DNA of 64,000 bases, from positions 457,592-521,591 of the forward strand of contig NZ_KZ672982.1 in the NCBI RefSeq assembly GCF_002970975.1, written 5' to 3'. The notes beneath the pieces were generated by a model. The model did not search any database and was not told the origin of the DNA. It saw nothing but the letters and a program-made list of their open reading frames with translations. Each line of letters begins with the position of its first letter. Positions within the stretch are counted from its first letter, which is position 1. Origin of the DNA: Microbacterium halophytorum (GTDB taxonomy: Bacteria; Actinomycetota; Actinomycetes; Actinomycetales; Microbacteriaceae). The position numbers were made by a program, and so were the translations under genes. Shown piece by piece: positions 8,169 through 17,800 of the stretch.

Positions 8169-9650
8169 GTGACAACCTCTCCGCACGCTGACAGCGGCGC
8201 ACGAAAGGCGGCTGACGTGACCAGCGACGACTCCCCCCGTGACGACGACGATCTGCCCGAGTTCCTGCGCAGGATGTTCGAGAACGCCGGTGCAGGCGAG
8301 AACCCCTTCGCGGGCGGCATCGACCCCGAACAGATGAAGCGGCTCTCCGAGCAGCTCGGCGCATCCGGCATCGACCCCGCCATGTTCCAGCCGCTGATGG
8401 CCAGCATGCAACAGGCGTTCTCGCAGGCCGGCGACGACGGCATCGCGTGGGACGCGGCGAAGCGCCAGGCGCTGCACCTGGCGAACCAGGACGGCCGCGC
8501 GATCACGACGGGCGCGAAGGCCGACCTCGACCAGGCGTTCGCGTTGGCCGACCTGTGGCTCAGCGAGGCCACCACGATCTCGGAGCTGGCTTCACCAGCA
8601 CGGCCGATCACGCGCGGCGAGTGGGTCGAGCAGACCCTGCCGGTGTGGCAGGAGCTCGCCGAGCCGGTGGCCACGAGCATGGCGGACGGCCTCATCGAGG
8701 CCCTGCGCGCCCAGTCCCCCGAGGACATGCAGCAGATGCTCGAAGGCGCGGGGCGGATGCTCCGATCGATCGGCGGGCAGATGTTCGCGGCCCAGCTCGG
8801 GCAGGTGATCGGCAGGCTGTCGCGCGAGGTCGTCTCGGGCGGCGACGTCGGAATCCCCGTGATGCCCGCCGGCACGGCCGCGATCGTGCCCCAGAACTTC
8901 GAGGACCTCGGCAGGGGCCTCGAGATCCCCGACGACCAGCTCGCGCTCTACGTCGCGGCCAGGGAGTTGGCCCACGCCCGCCTGTTCCGGCACGCCAAGT
9001 GGCTGCGGCTGCAGGCGATCGCCCAGGTCACCGATTTCGCCCGCGGCGTCGACATCGACGTGGAGCGGCTCGAGGACCTCGCCGCCCGCTTCGACCCCGA
9101 GAACCCCGAGGAGCTCAAGACCGCCCTCGAGTCGGGAGCCCTTCTGCCCGAGCAGTCGGAGGCGCAGAAGCACGCCCTCGAACGGTTGGAGACGCAGCTC
9201 GCGCTGATCGAGGGCTGGGTCGACGTCGTCACGGCCGAAGCCACGAGTCGGATGCCGGGCGGAGACCGATTCACCGAGGTCATCCGGCGCCGGCGCGCCG
9301 CAGGTGGGCCGGCGGAGGACGCGCTCGAGGCGCTCGTCGGGCTGCGACTGCGGCCGCGCCGCCTGCGCGAGGCGGCGGCGATGTGGCGCGCCGTCACCGA
9401 CGCCGTCGGCGTCGAGGCGCGCGACTCGCTGTGGGACTACCCCGACATGATGCCGAACGGGGGCGACATCGACGACCCGAGCGCGCTGATCGCACGGCTC
9501 GAGGCGCGCGCCCGCGGCGAGGACCCGGCCCCGGACGACATGGACCAGGCGCTCGCGCAGCTGCTCGCGGAGGAGGCCGACGGCGGGTCGCCCGATGGCG
9601 AAGGAACCGGTGACGGCGAGCCGGGGAGCGGCGACAAGCCGCAGGCATAG
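8169..9650 (+). CDS. DUF2342 zinc-dependent metalloprotease-like protein
   Basis: A 493-residue zincin-like protein of the DUF2342 family, orthologous in position to Rv3195. The putative zinc helix is AARELAHARLFRHAKWL, and a second conserved block is LIEGWVDVVTAEA. The N-terminal 90 residues are low-complexity and acidic, with many Asp, Glu, Met and Gln. The C-terminal tail is disordered and Gly/Asp-rich. Substrate unknown. The start may be GTG 8169 (leaderless) or GTG 8217, giving 493 or 477 residues. It diverges from the PDZ protease with 90 bp between them. Confidence 0.85.
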   Translation: MTTSPHADSGARKAADVTSDDSPRDDDDLPEFLRRMFENAGAGENPFAGGIDPEQMKRLSEQLGASGIDPAMFQPLMASMQQAFSQAGDDGIAWDAAKRQALHLANQDGRAITTGAKADLDQAFALADLWLSEATTISELASPARPITRGEWVEQTLPVWQELAEPVATSMADGLIEALRAQSPEDMQQMLEGAGRMLRSIGGQMFAAQLGQVIGRLSREVVSGGDVGIPVMPAGTAAIVPQNFEDLGRGLEIPDDQLALYVAARELAHARLFRHAKWLRLQAIAQVTDFARGVDIDVERLEDLAARFDPENPEELKTALESGALLPEQSEAQKHALERLETQLALIEGWVDVVTAEATSRMPGGDRFTEVIRRRRAAGGPAEDALEALVGLRLRPRRLREAAAMWRAVTDAVGVEARDSLWDYPDMMPNGGDIDDPSALIARLEARARGEDPAPDDMDQALAQLLAEEADGGSPDGEGTGDGEPGSGDKPQA

Positions 9651-9680
9651 CAGGGGCGGGCGGGAGAGCCCACCCCTGCT
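9649..9680 (+). terminator. Hairpin after DUF2342 gene
   Basis: 13-base arms (9649-9661 with 9668-9680) pair with one C-A mismatch around a six-base loop, overlapping the TAG stop. There is no T-run, so it is a probable but not canonical terminator. Confidence 0.6.
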
Positions 9681-9755
9681 TCGTCCCCAGGTCGATCCGC
9701 GACGGGATCCGAGGATCCGATTGTGGATAACGCGGCCCGCCGTGCCCGCCGGCGG

Positions 9756-9761
9756 CACAAT
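9756..9761 (+). promoter_or_regulatory. -10 element of leaderless ThiF-like gene
   Basis: CACAAT, exactly six bases before the ATG at 9768. Confidence 0.4.
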
Positions 9762-9767
9762 CGCGGT

Positions 9768-10649
9768 ATGTCCCTCGTCCGCATCGACCCGCGACACGGC
9801 CCCCTCTGGCGCGACACGCGCACGCTGCAGTTCGGCGTGAGCGGCTCGCTGAGGCTGCAGGACCCTGCGCCGTGGCAGGAGCGTGCCGTCGACCAGCTCG
9901 AGCGCGGCATGGCGTGCGAGTCCGCCGCATGGCTGCTCGGGCACCCCGAGCGGCTCGCGCACGCCGTCGGCGGTCCGACGACCGGGCTCGCGTCGCTCCT
10001 GGCCGCGCTCGAGCCCGTGCTCGAGACGATCGAGCCCGACGGTTCCGGCGTCGGCGTCCGCACCGCGGATGCGGTCGCTCCCGAGATCGCCGGCACGGTC
10101 GTCGATGCGCTCTCCGACGAGGGCTGGCCGGCGATCTGGCTGACACCGGATGAGGAGCCCGTCGACCCGGCGACGCCGATCGTGCTGATCGGGGCGAACG
10201 CGCTCCCGCCGCACCTCGGGGCGCGGTGCGTTCGTGCCGACGCCCCGCACCTGCCGATCGTGTTCGACGCGGCGGGCGCGCATATCGGCCCCGTGGTCGT
10301 ACCGGGCACCACGGCCTGCCTCGCGTGCCTCGACCGGCACCGCACGGACGCCGACCCCGCGTGGCCTGTCCTGGCCTCTCAGCTGCTGCTGCGGGAGCCC
10401 CCGCGCGTGGCGATGTCGCTCGCCGTCGAGTCGGCGGCTCTCGCCGCGCGGCTGCTGCACGACGGCCCCGACCATTCGGACGGTGAGGCGGTCACCGCGT
10501 CGGCGCTGATCGAACATCGCAGCGCGGGTCGGGGCGGGCGTGACCACACCCGCCGCTGGTCGTCCCATCGCCCTCATCCCGAGTGCCTGTGCCGTGCACC
10601 GGTCGCCGCGGGAGCGGCTGCGACCGCTCACCCGCGGCGCGCCGCGTAG
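9768..10649 (+). CDS. ThiF/cyclodehydratase-like zinc-binding protein
   Basis: A 293-residue actinobacterial protein that occupies the place of Rv3196. It resembles the partner half of azoline-forming cyclodehydratases: a central PIVLIGANALPP segment, then GPVVVPGTTACLACLDRHR and a terminal HPECLCRAP. The two CxxC/CxC pairs would form a structural zinc site. No ATP-binding ThiF loop (GxGxxG) is visible, so it is unlikely to be an active adenylating enzyme. No peptide precursor or partner gene is adjacent, and its role is unknown. Confidence 0.65.
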   Translation: MSLVRIDPRHGPLWRDTRTLQFGVSGSLRLQDPAPWQERAVDQLERGMACESAAWLLGHPERLAHAVGGPTTGLASLLAALEPVLETIEPDGSGVGVRTADAVAPEIAGTVVDALSDEGWPAIWLTPDEEPVDPATPIVLIGANALPPHLGARCVRADAPHLPIVFDAAGAHIGPVVVPGTTACLACLDRHRTDADPAWPVLASQLLLREPPRVAMSLAVESAALAARLLHDGPDHSDGEAVTASALIEHRSAGRGGRDHTRRWSSHRPHPECLCRAPVAAGAAATAHPRRAA

Positions 10650-10699
10650 CCTCGGATCGCCGAGGGACCGAGTCGGAGCGGCTCAGCGCCGACGTCTCA

Positions 10700-12454
10700 C
10701 TAGGCTTCCGGCGGCCGGAGCACCGCCGAGCCGGCGCCCTCGCGGAGCGCACGAGGGCCGAGGATCTCGCCGAGGAAGCGCGAGGGCTCCCTCTCCATGC
10801 GGCCCGAGCCGCGCGCCCACGTCACCGAGAGGGTCCGCGCCGCGCGCGTGATCGCGACGTAGACGAGGCGCCGCTCCTCATCGATCTGCTCCATGGTCGT
10901 CGCGTACGAGATCGGCATCAGCCCCTCGGCCGCGCCCGCGACGTGCACGTGGGGCCACTCGAGGCCCTTCGCCGCGTGGACCGTCGCGAGGGTGACGGTC
11001 TTCAGCGCCGGCTCGTGCTGGTCCTTGGCCCTGGCCAACAGGTCATCCGCGAACGTGCGCAGAGTCGTCCCGCGCGGCGCCTCCTCCGCGAGCCGGAGGA
11101 TCGCCTGGCGCGCCTCCCAGCCGCTGCGCAGCGCACCACCTGCCTCCGGCGCCTCTTCCGTGTGCCCGAGGCCGCGCAGGACGTCCCGCACGTTCGCGAT
11201 CCGCACGGCGTCCTCCCGCGTGCGCCCGGGGACGAGGTCGGCGGCGAACGAGGTGCTGTCGGGCGCGACCGCGGCGCCGCGCAGGCCGAGCACCGCCTGC
11301 CGCACCTCCGGCATGTCGAAGAAGCGCGTGCCGCCGAGCACCGTCGTCGCGATGCCGCGGGCGGCGAGCGCCTGCTGCAGCGTCGCGGACTGCGCGTGGA
11401 TCCGGTACAGCACGGCGATCTCGTCGGGCCCGGCGCCGTCCGCGATCTGCTTCTCGATCGCAGCCGCGACCGCCTCGGCCTCTGCCGTCTCATCGGCGTA
11501 CGCCGCCACGCGCGGCACGGGCGCGTCCTCCCCCGAGCCGTTCGCGACGAGGGTCAGAGCCCCCGGCCTCCCCTTCATCAGGGCGTTCGCCGCATCGACG
11601 ATCGCGGGCTCCGAGCGGTAGTTCCGCTCGAGGCGCACGACCTTGGCGTCCTGGTGCGTCCGTTCGAAGTCGAGCAGGAAGCGCGCGTCGGCGCCGGTGA
11701 ACGAATAGATCGTCTGGCTCGCGTCGCCGACGACGCAGAGATCGCGGCGGTTGCCGAGCCACAGCTCGAGGAGGCGGTTCTGCAGCGGCGAGACGTCCTG
11801 GTACTCGTCGACCGTGAAGTGGCGGTACTGCTCACGGACCGCCGTCGCCACCTTCGGCTCGCCCTCGAGCATGCCGGCGCACGCCAGCAGGACGTCCTCG
11901 AAATCGAGCTGCCTGCGCTCGTCCTTGAGCGACTCGTACGCGCCCATGAGCGCGACCAGCGCGTCGGTGCCGAGCCGGCCCACGCTGCGCCCCAGCGCCG
12001 CATACGCATCGATCGAGCGCATGGTCACCTTCCGCCACTCGATCTGGGCGGCGACGTCGCGCAGGGTTGCCGTGTCCAGCCGCATTCCGAGGCCGTCGGC
12101 GGCGTGCGCCAGCATCCGGACCTTGTTGTCGATGATCTTCGGTGCGACGTCGCCGGCGACGGTCGGCCAGAAGTAGTTCAGCTGGCTCAGCGCCGCCGCA
12201 TGGAACGTGCGGGCGACGACGCCCTGCACGCCGAGAGCGCGCAGCCGGCCGCGCAGCTCGCCCGCTGCCTTGGTCGTGAACGTCAGCGCCAGGAGTCGGC
12301 TCGGCGTGTATGCGCCGGTGTCGACGCCGTGCGCGATGCGGTGCGTGATGGCGCGGGTCTTTCCCGTTCCGGCGCCCGCGAGGATCGCGACGGGGCCGCG
12401 CAACGTCGAGGCCGCCTCGCGCTGCTGCTCATCGAGTGCGTCGAGGGCGCTCAC
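10700..12454 (-). CDS. uvrD2: UvrD2-type superfamily 1 DNA helicase
   Basis: A 584-residue 3'-5' DNA helicase. Walker A is GAGTGKT at about residues 27-33, motif II is DEYQDVS, motif III covers GDASQTIYSFTGA, and motif VI lies in VYVAITRAARTLSV. Gene order matches Rv3198c (UvrD2), but the C-terminal HRDC domain of the 700-residue mycobacterial protein is absent: the frame stops soon after motif VI. The GTG start overlaps the nudC stop as GTGA (12451-12454), indicating translational coupling. Probable role in DNA repair. Confidence 0.85.
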   Translation of the reverse strand: MSALDALDEQQREAASTLRGPVAILAGAGTGKTRAITHRIAHGVDTGAYTPSRLLALTFTTKAAGELRGRLRALGVQGVVARTFHAAALSQLNYFWPTVAGDVAPKIIDNKVRMLAHAADGLGMRLDTATLRDVAAQIEWRKVTMRSIDAYAALGRSVGRLGTDALVALMGAYESLKDERRQLDFEDVLLACAGMLEGEPKVATAVREQYRHFTVDEYQDVSPLQNRLLELWLGNRRDLCVVGDASQTIYSFTGADARFLLDFERTHQDAKVVRLERNYRSEPAIVDAANALMKGRPGALTLVANGSGEDAPVPRVAAYADETAEAEAVAAAIEKQIADGAGPDEIAVLYRIHAQSATLQQALAARGIATTVLGGTRFFDMPEVRQAVLGLRGAAVAPDSTSFAADLVPGRTREDAVRIANVRDVLRGLGHTEEAPEAGGALRSGWEARQAILRLAEEAPRGTTLRTFADDLLARAKDQHEPALKTVTLATVHAAKGLEWPHVHVAGAAEGLMPISYATTMEQIDEERRLVYVAITRAARTLSVTWARGSGRMEREPSRFLGEILGPRALREGAGSAVLRPPEA

Positions 12455-13368
12455 GCGACGGAGGCCTCGGCACCTGCGGCCTCGTGCTCGGCCCACCCCC
12501 GGATCAGGCGGTGCGCGATCGACACGCGCCCGGGCAGCCCGAAGTCGGTCTCACCCCGCAGCCCCGCGCGGATCTCGTCGCGCGAGAACCAGCGCACGTC
12601 GATGATCTCGGTGCCGTCGGCCCGCACGCCGTCCTCCGTCTCGGCGACCGCGCGGTAGCCGAGCATCAGGGAGCGGGGGTACGGCCACGGCTGCGACGCG
12701 ATATAGCGCACCTCGCTCAGCCGCACGCCCGCCTCCTCGAACAGCTCCCGGTGCACGGCGTCCTCGAGCGACTCGCCCGCTTCGACGAAGCCGGCGAAGC
12801 ACGAGTACATCTCGCCGTTCCAGGCCGCGTTCGCGCCGAGCAGGATCCGCTCGCCGTCGACGCTCTCCGGAACGACGATCACCGCGGGGTCGGTGCGCGG
12901 GAAGAGCTCGCGACCGCATCCGGAGCACGTGCGCGCCCAGCCGGCCGTCGTGAGCGGCGCCTCCGAGCCGCAACGGGGGCAGAAGCGTTCGGCGGCGAAG
13001 CGCCCGATGCTGACCGCGGCCGTGAACGCGCCGAACGCCTCCGGCGACAGCTCGCCAGAGCGCCGCAGCGTCAGCCACCCCTCGTCGAGGCCGGGGATCG
13101 GCGCGTCCGGACCGGCGGCGACCGCCGCGAGCACCGCCGAACCCTCCGCGTCCCGGCCGAGGAACGCCCAGTCGATCGGTGCCTCGGCGCGCTCCCGGAT
13201 GTCGGAGGGCGCGAACCAGCCGAGGCCGTCCCCCGAACGGGGTGCGGCGTCGCCGTGCACGAGGAGCACCCGGGTCGCCGGGTCGGCGAACGCCCGCTCG
13301 ATCACATCCCTGCGCTCCCTCTCCCCTGCCGCGCGGTCGATGCGTCCTGAGGGGGCGGGCTGGAACAT
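12451..13368 (-). CDS. nudC: NADH pyrophosphatase/decapping Nudix hydrolase
   Basis: A 305-residue NudC-type enzyme that cleaves NAD(H) and NAD-capped RNA. The zinc-ribbon is CPRCGSEAPLTTAGWARTCSGCG, followed by GRELFPRTDPAVI and the Nudix box GFVEAGESLEDAVHRELFEE. The SQPWPYPRSLMLGY motif is the NudC hallmark (SQPWPFPxS). The ATG at 13368 has AAGGAG nine bases upstream. It is the first gene of a two-gene operon with the helicase, as in mycobacteria. Confidence 0.93.
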   Translation of the reverse strand: MFQPAPSGRIDRAAGERERRDVIERAFADPATRVLLVHGDAAPRSGDGLGWFAPSDIRERAEAPIDWAFLGRDAEGSAVLAAVAAGPDAPIPGLDEGWLTLRRSGELSPEAFGAFTAAVSIGRFAAERFCPRCGSEAPLTTAGWARTCSGCGRELFPRTDPAVIVVPESVDGERILLGANAAWNGEMYSCFAGFVEAGESLEDAVHRELFEEAGVRLSEVRYIASQPWPYPRSLMLGYRAVAETEDGVRADGTEIIDVRWFSRDEIRAGLRGETDFGLPGRVSIAHRLIRGWAEHEAAGAEASVA

Positions 13369-13419
13369 GCGGTGCTTCTCCTTGCGGGCGTGGCGTGGAG
13401 CATTCTGCGGCGTCCGACC

Positions 13420-13425
13420 TAACCT
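13420..13425 (+). promoter_or_regulatory. -10 element of phosphotransferase-like gene
   Basis: TAACCT, seven bases before the ATG at 13433, consistent with a leaderless or near-leaderless message. Confidence 0.35.
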
Positions 13426-13432
13426 GAATGCC

Positions 13433-14674
13433 ATGGCGCGCTCTCCTCTCACTCTAGCGGCGGCGGTCACCGCGGCGGTTCCCGGCGCAGAGATCGACGG
13501 CACCCGCCGCCTCACGGCAGGGGGCGACGAGCGCTACGACTCGGCCGTCGCGACGCTCGCGGACGGGCGGGAGGCGGTCATCCGGGTCCCCTCGGACGAC
13601 GAGGCCGACCAGGAGCTGGCGGCGCAGGTCGTCGCGCTGCACGCCCTCACGGCGGGCGTGCGCCGCATGCTCCCGGTCGACGCGCCGGAGTTCCTGGGGC
13701 AGACGGGCCTCGACGGCTCCCGGGCCGTCGTCACGACCATGCTCCCCGGCTACCAGATCGACGCGGCGGCGATCCCGCCTGGTGACGGCGCCGCGCGCTC
13801 GCTCGGCCGCACTCTCGCCGCGATCCACGCGCTCCCGGCCTCCGTCGTCCGCGCCGCTGGTCTTCGCGAGCGCACGGCGGCCGAGGTGCGCTCCGACGCT
13901 GGGCGCGTGCTCGATCGGGCAGCCGCGAGCGGGCACGTTCCCGTGCGGCTCACGGTGCGCTGGCGCGAGGCCGTCGACGACGACCGGCTCTGGTCGTTCG
14001 AACCGGCCGTGGTGCTCGGCGGCGTCGGTGCGGCGGCGTTCCTGTACGGGGACGACGAGCGGGGCGCCCCGACCGTGACGGGCGTGTACGACTGGCACGG
14101 CCTCGCGATCGACGACCCGGCCGTCGACCTGAAGTGGCTTTCGACGGCGCCCGAGGCGGAGGAGCACGTGCTCGCCGCGTACGCCGACGCGTCGCACCGT
14201 GCGCCGGATCCGGCCTTCGCCGCGCGCTCGCGCCTGCACGCCGAGATGGAGTTCGCGCGCTGGCTGCTCCACGGCGCCGACGCCCACCGCGACGACATCG
14301 TCCGCGACGCGGCCGCACTGCTCGACGCGCTGGCCCAGGACGTCCGCGACTACGGCCTGCTGGACGACCTGCCGCGGAACGGCTCCGGCGGGGTCGACGA
14401 CGCGATCGCTCTGCTCGGCCGATTCCCCGGCCGCGCGGAGCAGCAGCATCCGGCGACCTCGATGGAGACCGACGCATACGCGCCCGAGGACCTCGCGTTC
14501 GCCGGAGGCTGGCACGCCGACGGCGCACGCGAGGAGGACGCCGCCCCCGAGCGGACCGCCGCGGACGAAGAGGAGCACCGGGTCGCGCAGTCGGAGAACG
14601 AGACGCAGCCGGTCGAGCTCGGCGAGTTCGAGCGCGACGTCCTCGCCGACGGAGCCGACGCCTCCGACCGCTGA
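13433..14674 (+). CDS. Aminoglycoside-phosphotransferase-fold protein with degenerate active site
   Basis: A 413-residue protein with the APH/choline-kinase fold. The C-lobe metal-binding motif is recognisable as VYDWHGLAIDDPAVDLKWL, and the N-lobe has DGREAVIRVP. The catalytic loop, normally HGDLxxxNxL, reads LGGVGAAAFLY: the catalytic Asp is Gly and the Mg-binding Asn is Ala. Classical kinase activity is therefore unlikely and a pseudokinase or ligand-binding role more plausible. The last 110 residues are acidic and probably disordered. It sits between nudC and adnB, where other actinobacteria keep various genes. Confidence 0.75.
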   Translation: MARSPLTLAAAVTAAVPGAEIDGTRRLTAGGDERYDSAVATLADGREAVIRVPSDDEADQELAAQVVALHALTAGVRRMLPVDAPEFLGQTGLDGSRAVVTTMLPGYQIDAAAIPPGDGAARSLGRTLAAIHALPASVVRAAGLRERTAAEVRSDAGRVLDRAAASGHVPVRLTVRWREAVDDDRLWSFEPAVVLGGVGAAAFLYGDDERGAPTVTGVYDWHGLAIDDPAVDLKWLSTAPEAEEHVLAAYADASHRAPDPAFAARSRLHAEMEFARWLLHGADAHRDDIVRDAAALLDALAQDVRDYGLLDDLPRNGSGGVDDAIALLGRFPGRAEQQHPATSMETDAYAPEDLAFAGGWHADGAREEDAAPERTAADEEEHRVAQSENETQPVELGEFERDVLADGADASDR

Positions 14675-14803
14675 CGCGGCTGCGTGCCGGCGGCCGTCGC
14701 CCGACAGCGCCCCCGTCTCAGATTCCGCGCCACGTGGGCCGCGAACGGCGCGTCATCTGCGACCCGGACGGACCTCAGACGCCCGTGTGCGGGTGGGCGG
14801 GCG

Positions 14804-17800
14804 TCACGAGACCGCGCGCGCGGCCGCCCAACGGGCGACGATCTGCTCCTCACTCGCCGCGCCCCCGCTCTCGCGGAGCACCAGGTCGTCGGCGACGTAG
14901 TAGAGCGCTACGTCGATCAGGTCGAGCGGCACGTCGTGCCGGCGGTGATAGGCGAGCCGGTACAGCGCGAGCTGGATCATCCGCTCCTCGCGCTCCTCGG
15001 CCGTGCGCGGCGCGCGACCCGTCTTCCAATCGACGATCTCGATGCGGTCCCCGCGCCGATACACGGCGTCGAGCTTGCAGATCACGATGTGCGGCTCGCC
15101 GTCGCCGAGGTCGATCGCGAAGTCGATCTCGGTCTCGACCTCGAGCGGCTTGAGCCCCGCCCACTCGCTCCGCTCGAACGTGTCGCGCAGTCGCGCGAGA
15201 TCGGCCTCGTCGGCCCGCGCTGCGCCGGGACCGCGCCCTCGGCCGTCGGCGGCGCCGTCGGCGGTCGTGCCGAAGCCGCCGAACTCGTCGTCGGTCTCCC
15301 ACAGCGCGTCGTCGAGCGACGGCCCGGAGCCGACGAGGCCGGATCGCTGCTCGACCCACTGGTGGAACAGCGTGCCGAGGCGGGTCTGGCGATAGGGCCG
15401 CTCGGGCATGGGGCGGGCGATCTCGTGCACCGTGCCCGAGTAGTCGGTCACGAAGTCCTTGAACCGCGAGGCGGGCAGGCGCGTGGGCGGGAGCCCCGCG
15501 GCCGCGCCTTCGCGGAGCTCCCGCTCTTCGAGCAGCCGCCGGAGGCGATCGCTCGGCGCCGCGGGCGCCACGGCATCCGCGGCGATGGCTTCTTCGGCCA
15601 GCCGGGCGGCCGACGCGACGGCGGCGCGCCGCGCGCCGAGCGGGTCGAGCGGCCAGCTGATGGTGCGCCCCTCCCCCTCGTACGGGTTCTCCTCGCCGGG
15701 CTCGGCATCGATGGGCGGCATTCCGAGCTCGTCGAGCACGTCGACGAGGTACTCGCTCGGCCGTCGCGGCGTCCTGCCGCCCGACCAGTACGAGCCGGAC
15801 AGCAGCAGCTGCGACTTGGCGCGGGTCACCGCGACGTACGCGAGCCGGCGCTCCTCCGCCAGGTCGTGCGCCCGGTTCTGCTCCTTGAACGCCTTGATCT
15901 CGCGCGACAGCGCCCTGCCGTCCTCGCCAGGCTCCCAGTCGAGCATGGGCAGAGCGCGCGCGTCGCCGCGGAACTCGTACGGCAGCTGCCCGAAGCCGAG
16001 CCAGCCCGACGTCGACTTCGGCTTCTTCGGGAGCTCCTCCGCGACGAGCCTCACGACCGCGACGGCGTCCCATTCGAGACCCTTGGATCCGTGGATCGTC
16101 AGCAGCTGCACGACGCCGGGCTCGGGCGGTTCGCTGCGGGGCTTCAGGCCGTCGCTCCCCTCGGCGTGCGCGAGCCAGGCGAGCAGGCTGCCGATCGTGC
16201 CGTGCTCATCGGCCGCGAGGAAGCCGCGCACCTCGTCGCCGAAGGCGCGCAGCTGCGTGGCCGCCGTGCGCGCCGAGCCGCGGCTCTCGTTCGCGGCGAG
16301 CTCGATGTCGAGCCTGAGCTCGAGCTCGATCAGCCGGATGACCTCGGCGACCGGCTGCCCTGCCGCCGCGCGGAGCCGGTCGAACATGCCGGAGGCCTCC
16401 CTCATCCGGGCTCGACCCTCGGGCGTGATCGCCGCGAACAGGCGGTAGTCGTCGGGCAGTTGGCGCAGCATGTCGAGCGCGTCGATGATCGACACCTGCT
16501 CGTCGGCACCCGTCGAAGAGCGGATCTTCTCGCGCATGTCGTCGCTCAGCGGTGCGAGCGCCTCATCGCGCTGTGAGAGCGCCGTCGCGAGGTCGTAGAG
16601 CGCCCCCATGTCGGCGACACCGATGCGGAAACGAGGGCCGACGAGCAGCCGGATGAGGGCCGAGCCCTGCGTCGGGTCGTGCACGACCCGGAGGGCCGAG
16701 ACGACGTCGACGACCTCTGGCGTCGACAGCAGGCCGCCGAGCCCCATGATCCGGTGCGGCACGCCGCGACGGTCGAGCGCGTCGGCGAACTTCTGCATGT
16801 GGCGCTTGGCCCGGAACAGGATCGCGCCCGTGTGCGGTTCCTCGCCCGAGTGCGCGCCGCGCGCGGCCGCGAACCATTCGGCGACGGCGTCGGCCTCCTC
16901 GTCGACGGTCAGCTCGTACCTGGCGTCGACGAGGCCCTCGCCGACGCCGGGGCGATCCTCGAGCGGCTCGACGCGGAAGCCGCCCTCCGCTCGCAGGGGC
17001 GCGAGCACGCGGTTCGCGGCCGCGAGCACGCGCCTGTCGTTGCGCCAGCTCGTCATCAGGTCGTACCGCTGCGCCGAACGCTCGCGGACGAAATCGCGAG
17101 CGAACGCCGGAAGGTTGTCGGCGCTCGCGCCGCGCCACCCGTAGATCGACTGATTCGGGTCGCCGACCGCCATCACGGCCCCGTCGCGGAAGACGGAGGC
17201 GAGCAGTTCGGTCTGCGTGACCGACGTGTCCTGGTACTCGTCGAGGAGCACCACGCGGTACTGCTCGGCCAGCTCCCGGCCGACCTGCGGCGTCGACTCG
17301 ATGATCTCGAGAGCGCCCGTGACCTGGTCGGCGAAGTCGAGCACGCCGCGGCGGGACTTCTCGGCCCCGTACTCGCCGACGAGCGTCAGCAGCACGCCGA
17401 GCGCCCGCAGGTTCGCCGCGGCCCCCCGCGCGTCGGCGTTCGTCGCGACGGCGGCCATGGCCTCGCCGAGCTCGGCGGCGCGGGCCGCGACCGCCGCGGC
17501 GTCGGCCCTGTGGTCGAGCACGTCACCGGCGAGCGACTTGACGCTGTCGATGATCGTCGTCAGGCCCTGGTCGAGCTCATCGAGGCCCGCCTCGTCGGCG
17601 CGCATCACGATGTCCCGGATGATGAGCCACGACGCCGAGTCGCTCAGCAGTGCGGCCTCGGGGTCGCGGCCGATGCGGGCGGCGTGCTCGCGCACGATCT
17701 GGTCGGCGAACGCGTTGTAGGTCGACACCCGCGGGCGGTCGAGGACGCCGCGGAGGCGGGCTCCCGACTGCGGATCCCACCCCGTGCCGAAGCGGTCGGC

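Noticed and set aside
9768..10649. Thiazole/oxazole-modified peptide (TOMM) cluster
   Set aside because: The ThiF-like protein stands alone, with no YcaO, dehydrogenase or precursor peptide, and its position is conserved in actinobacteria without such clusters.
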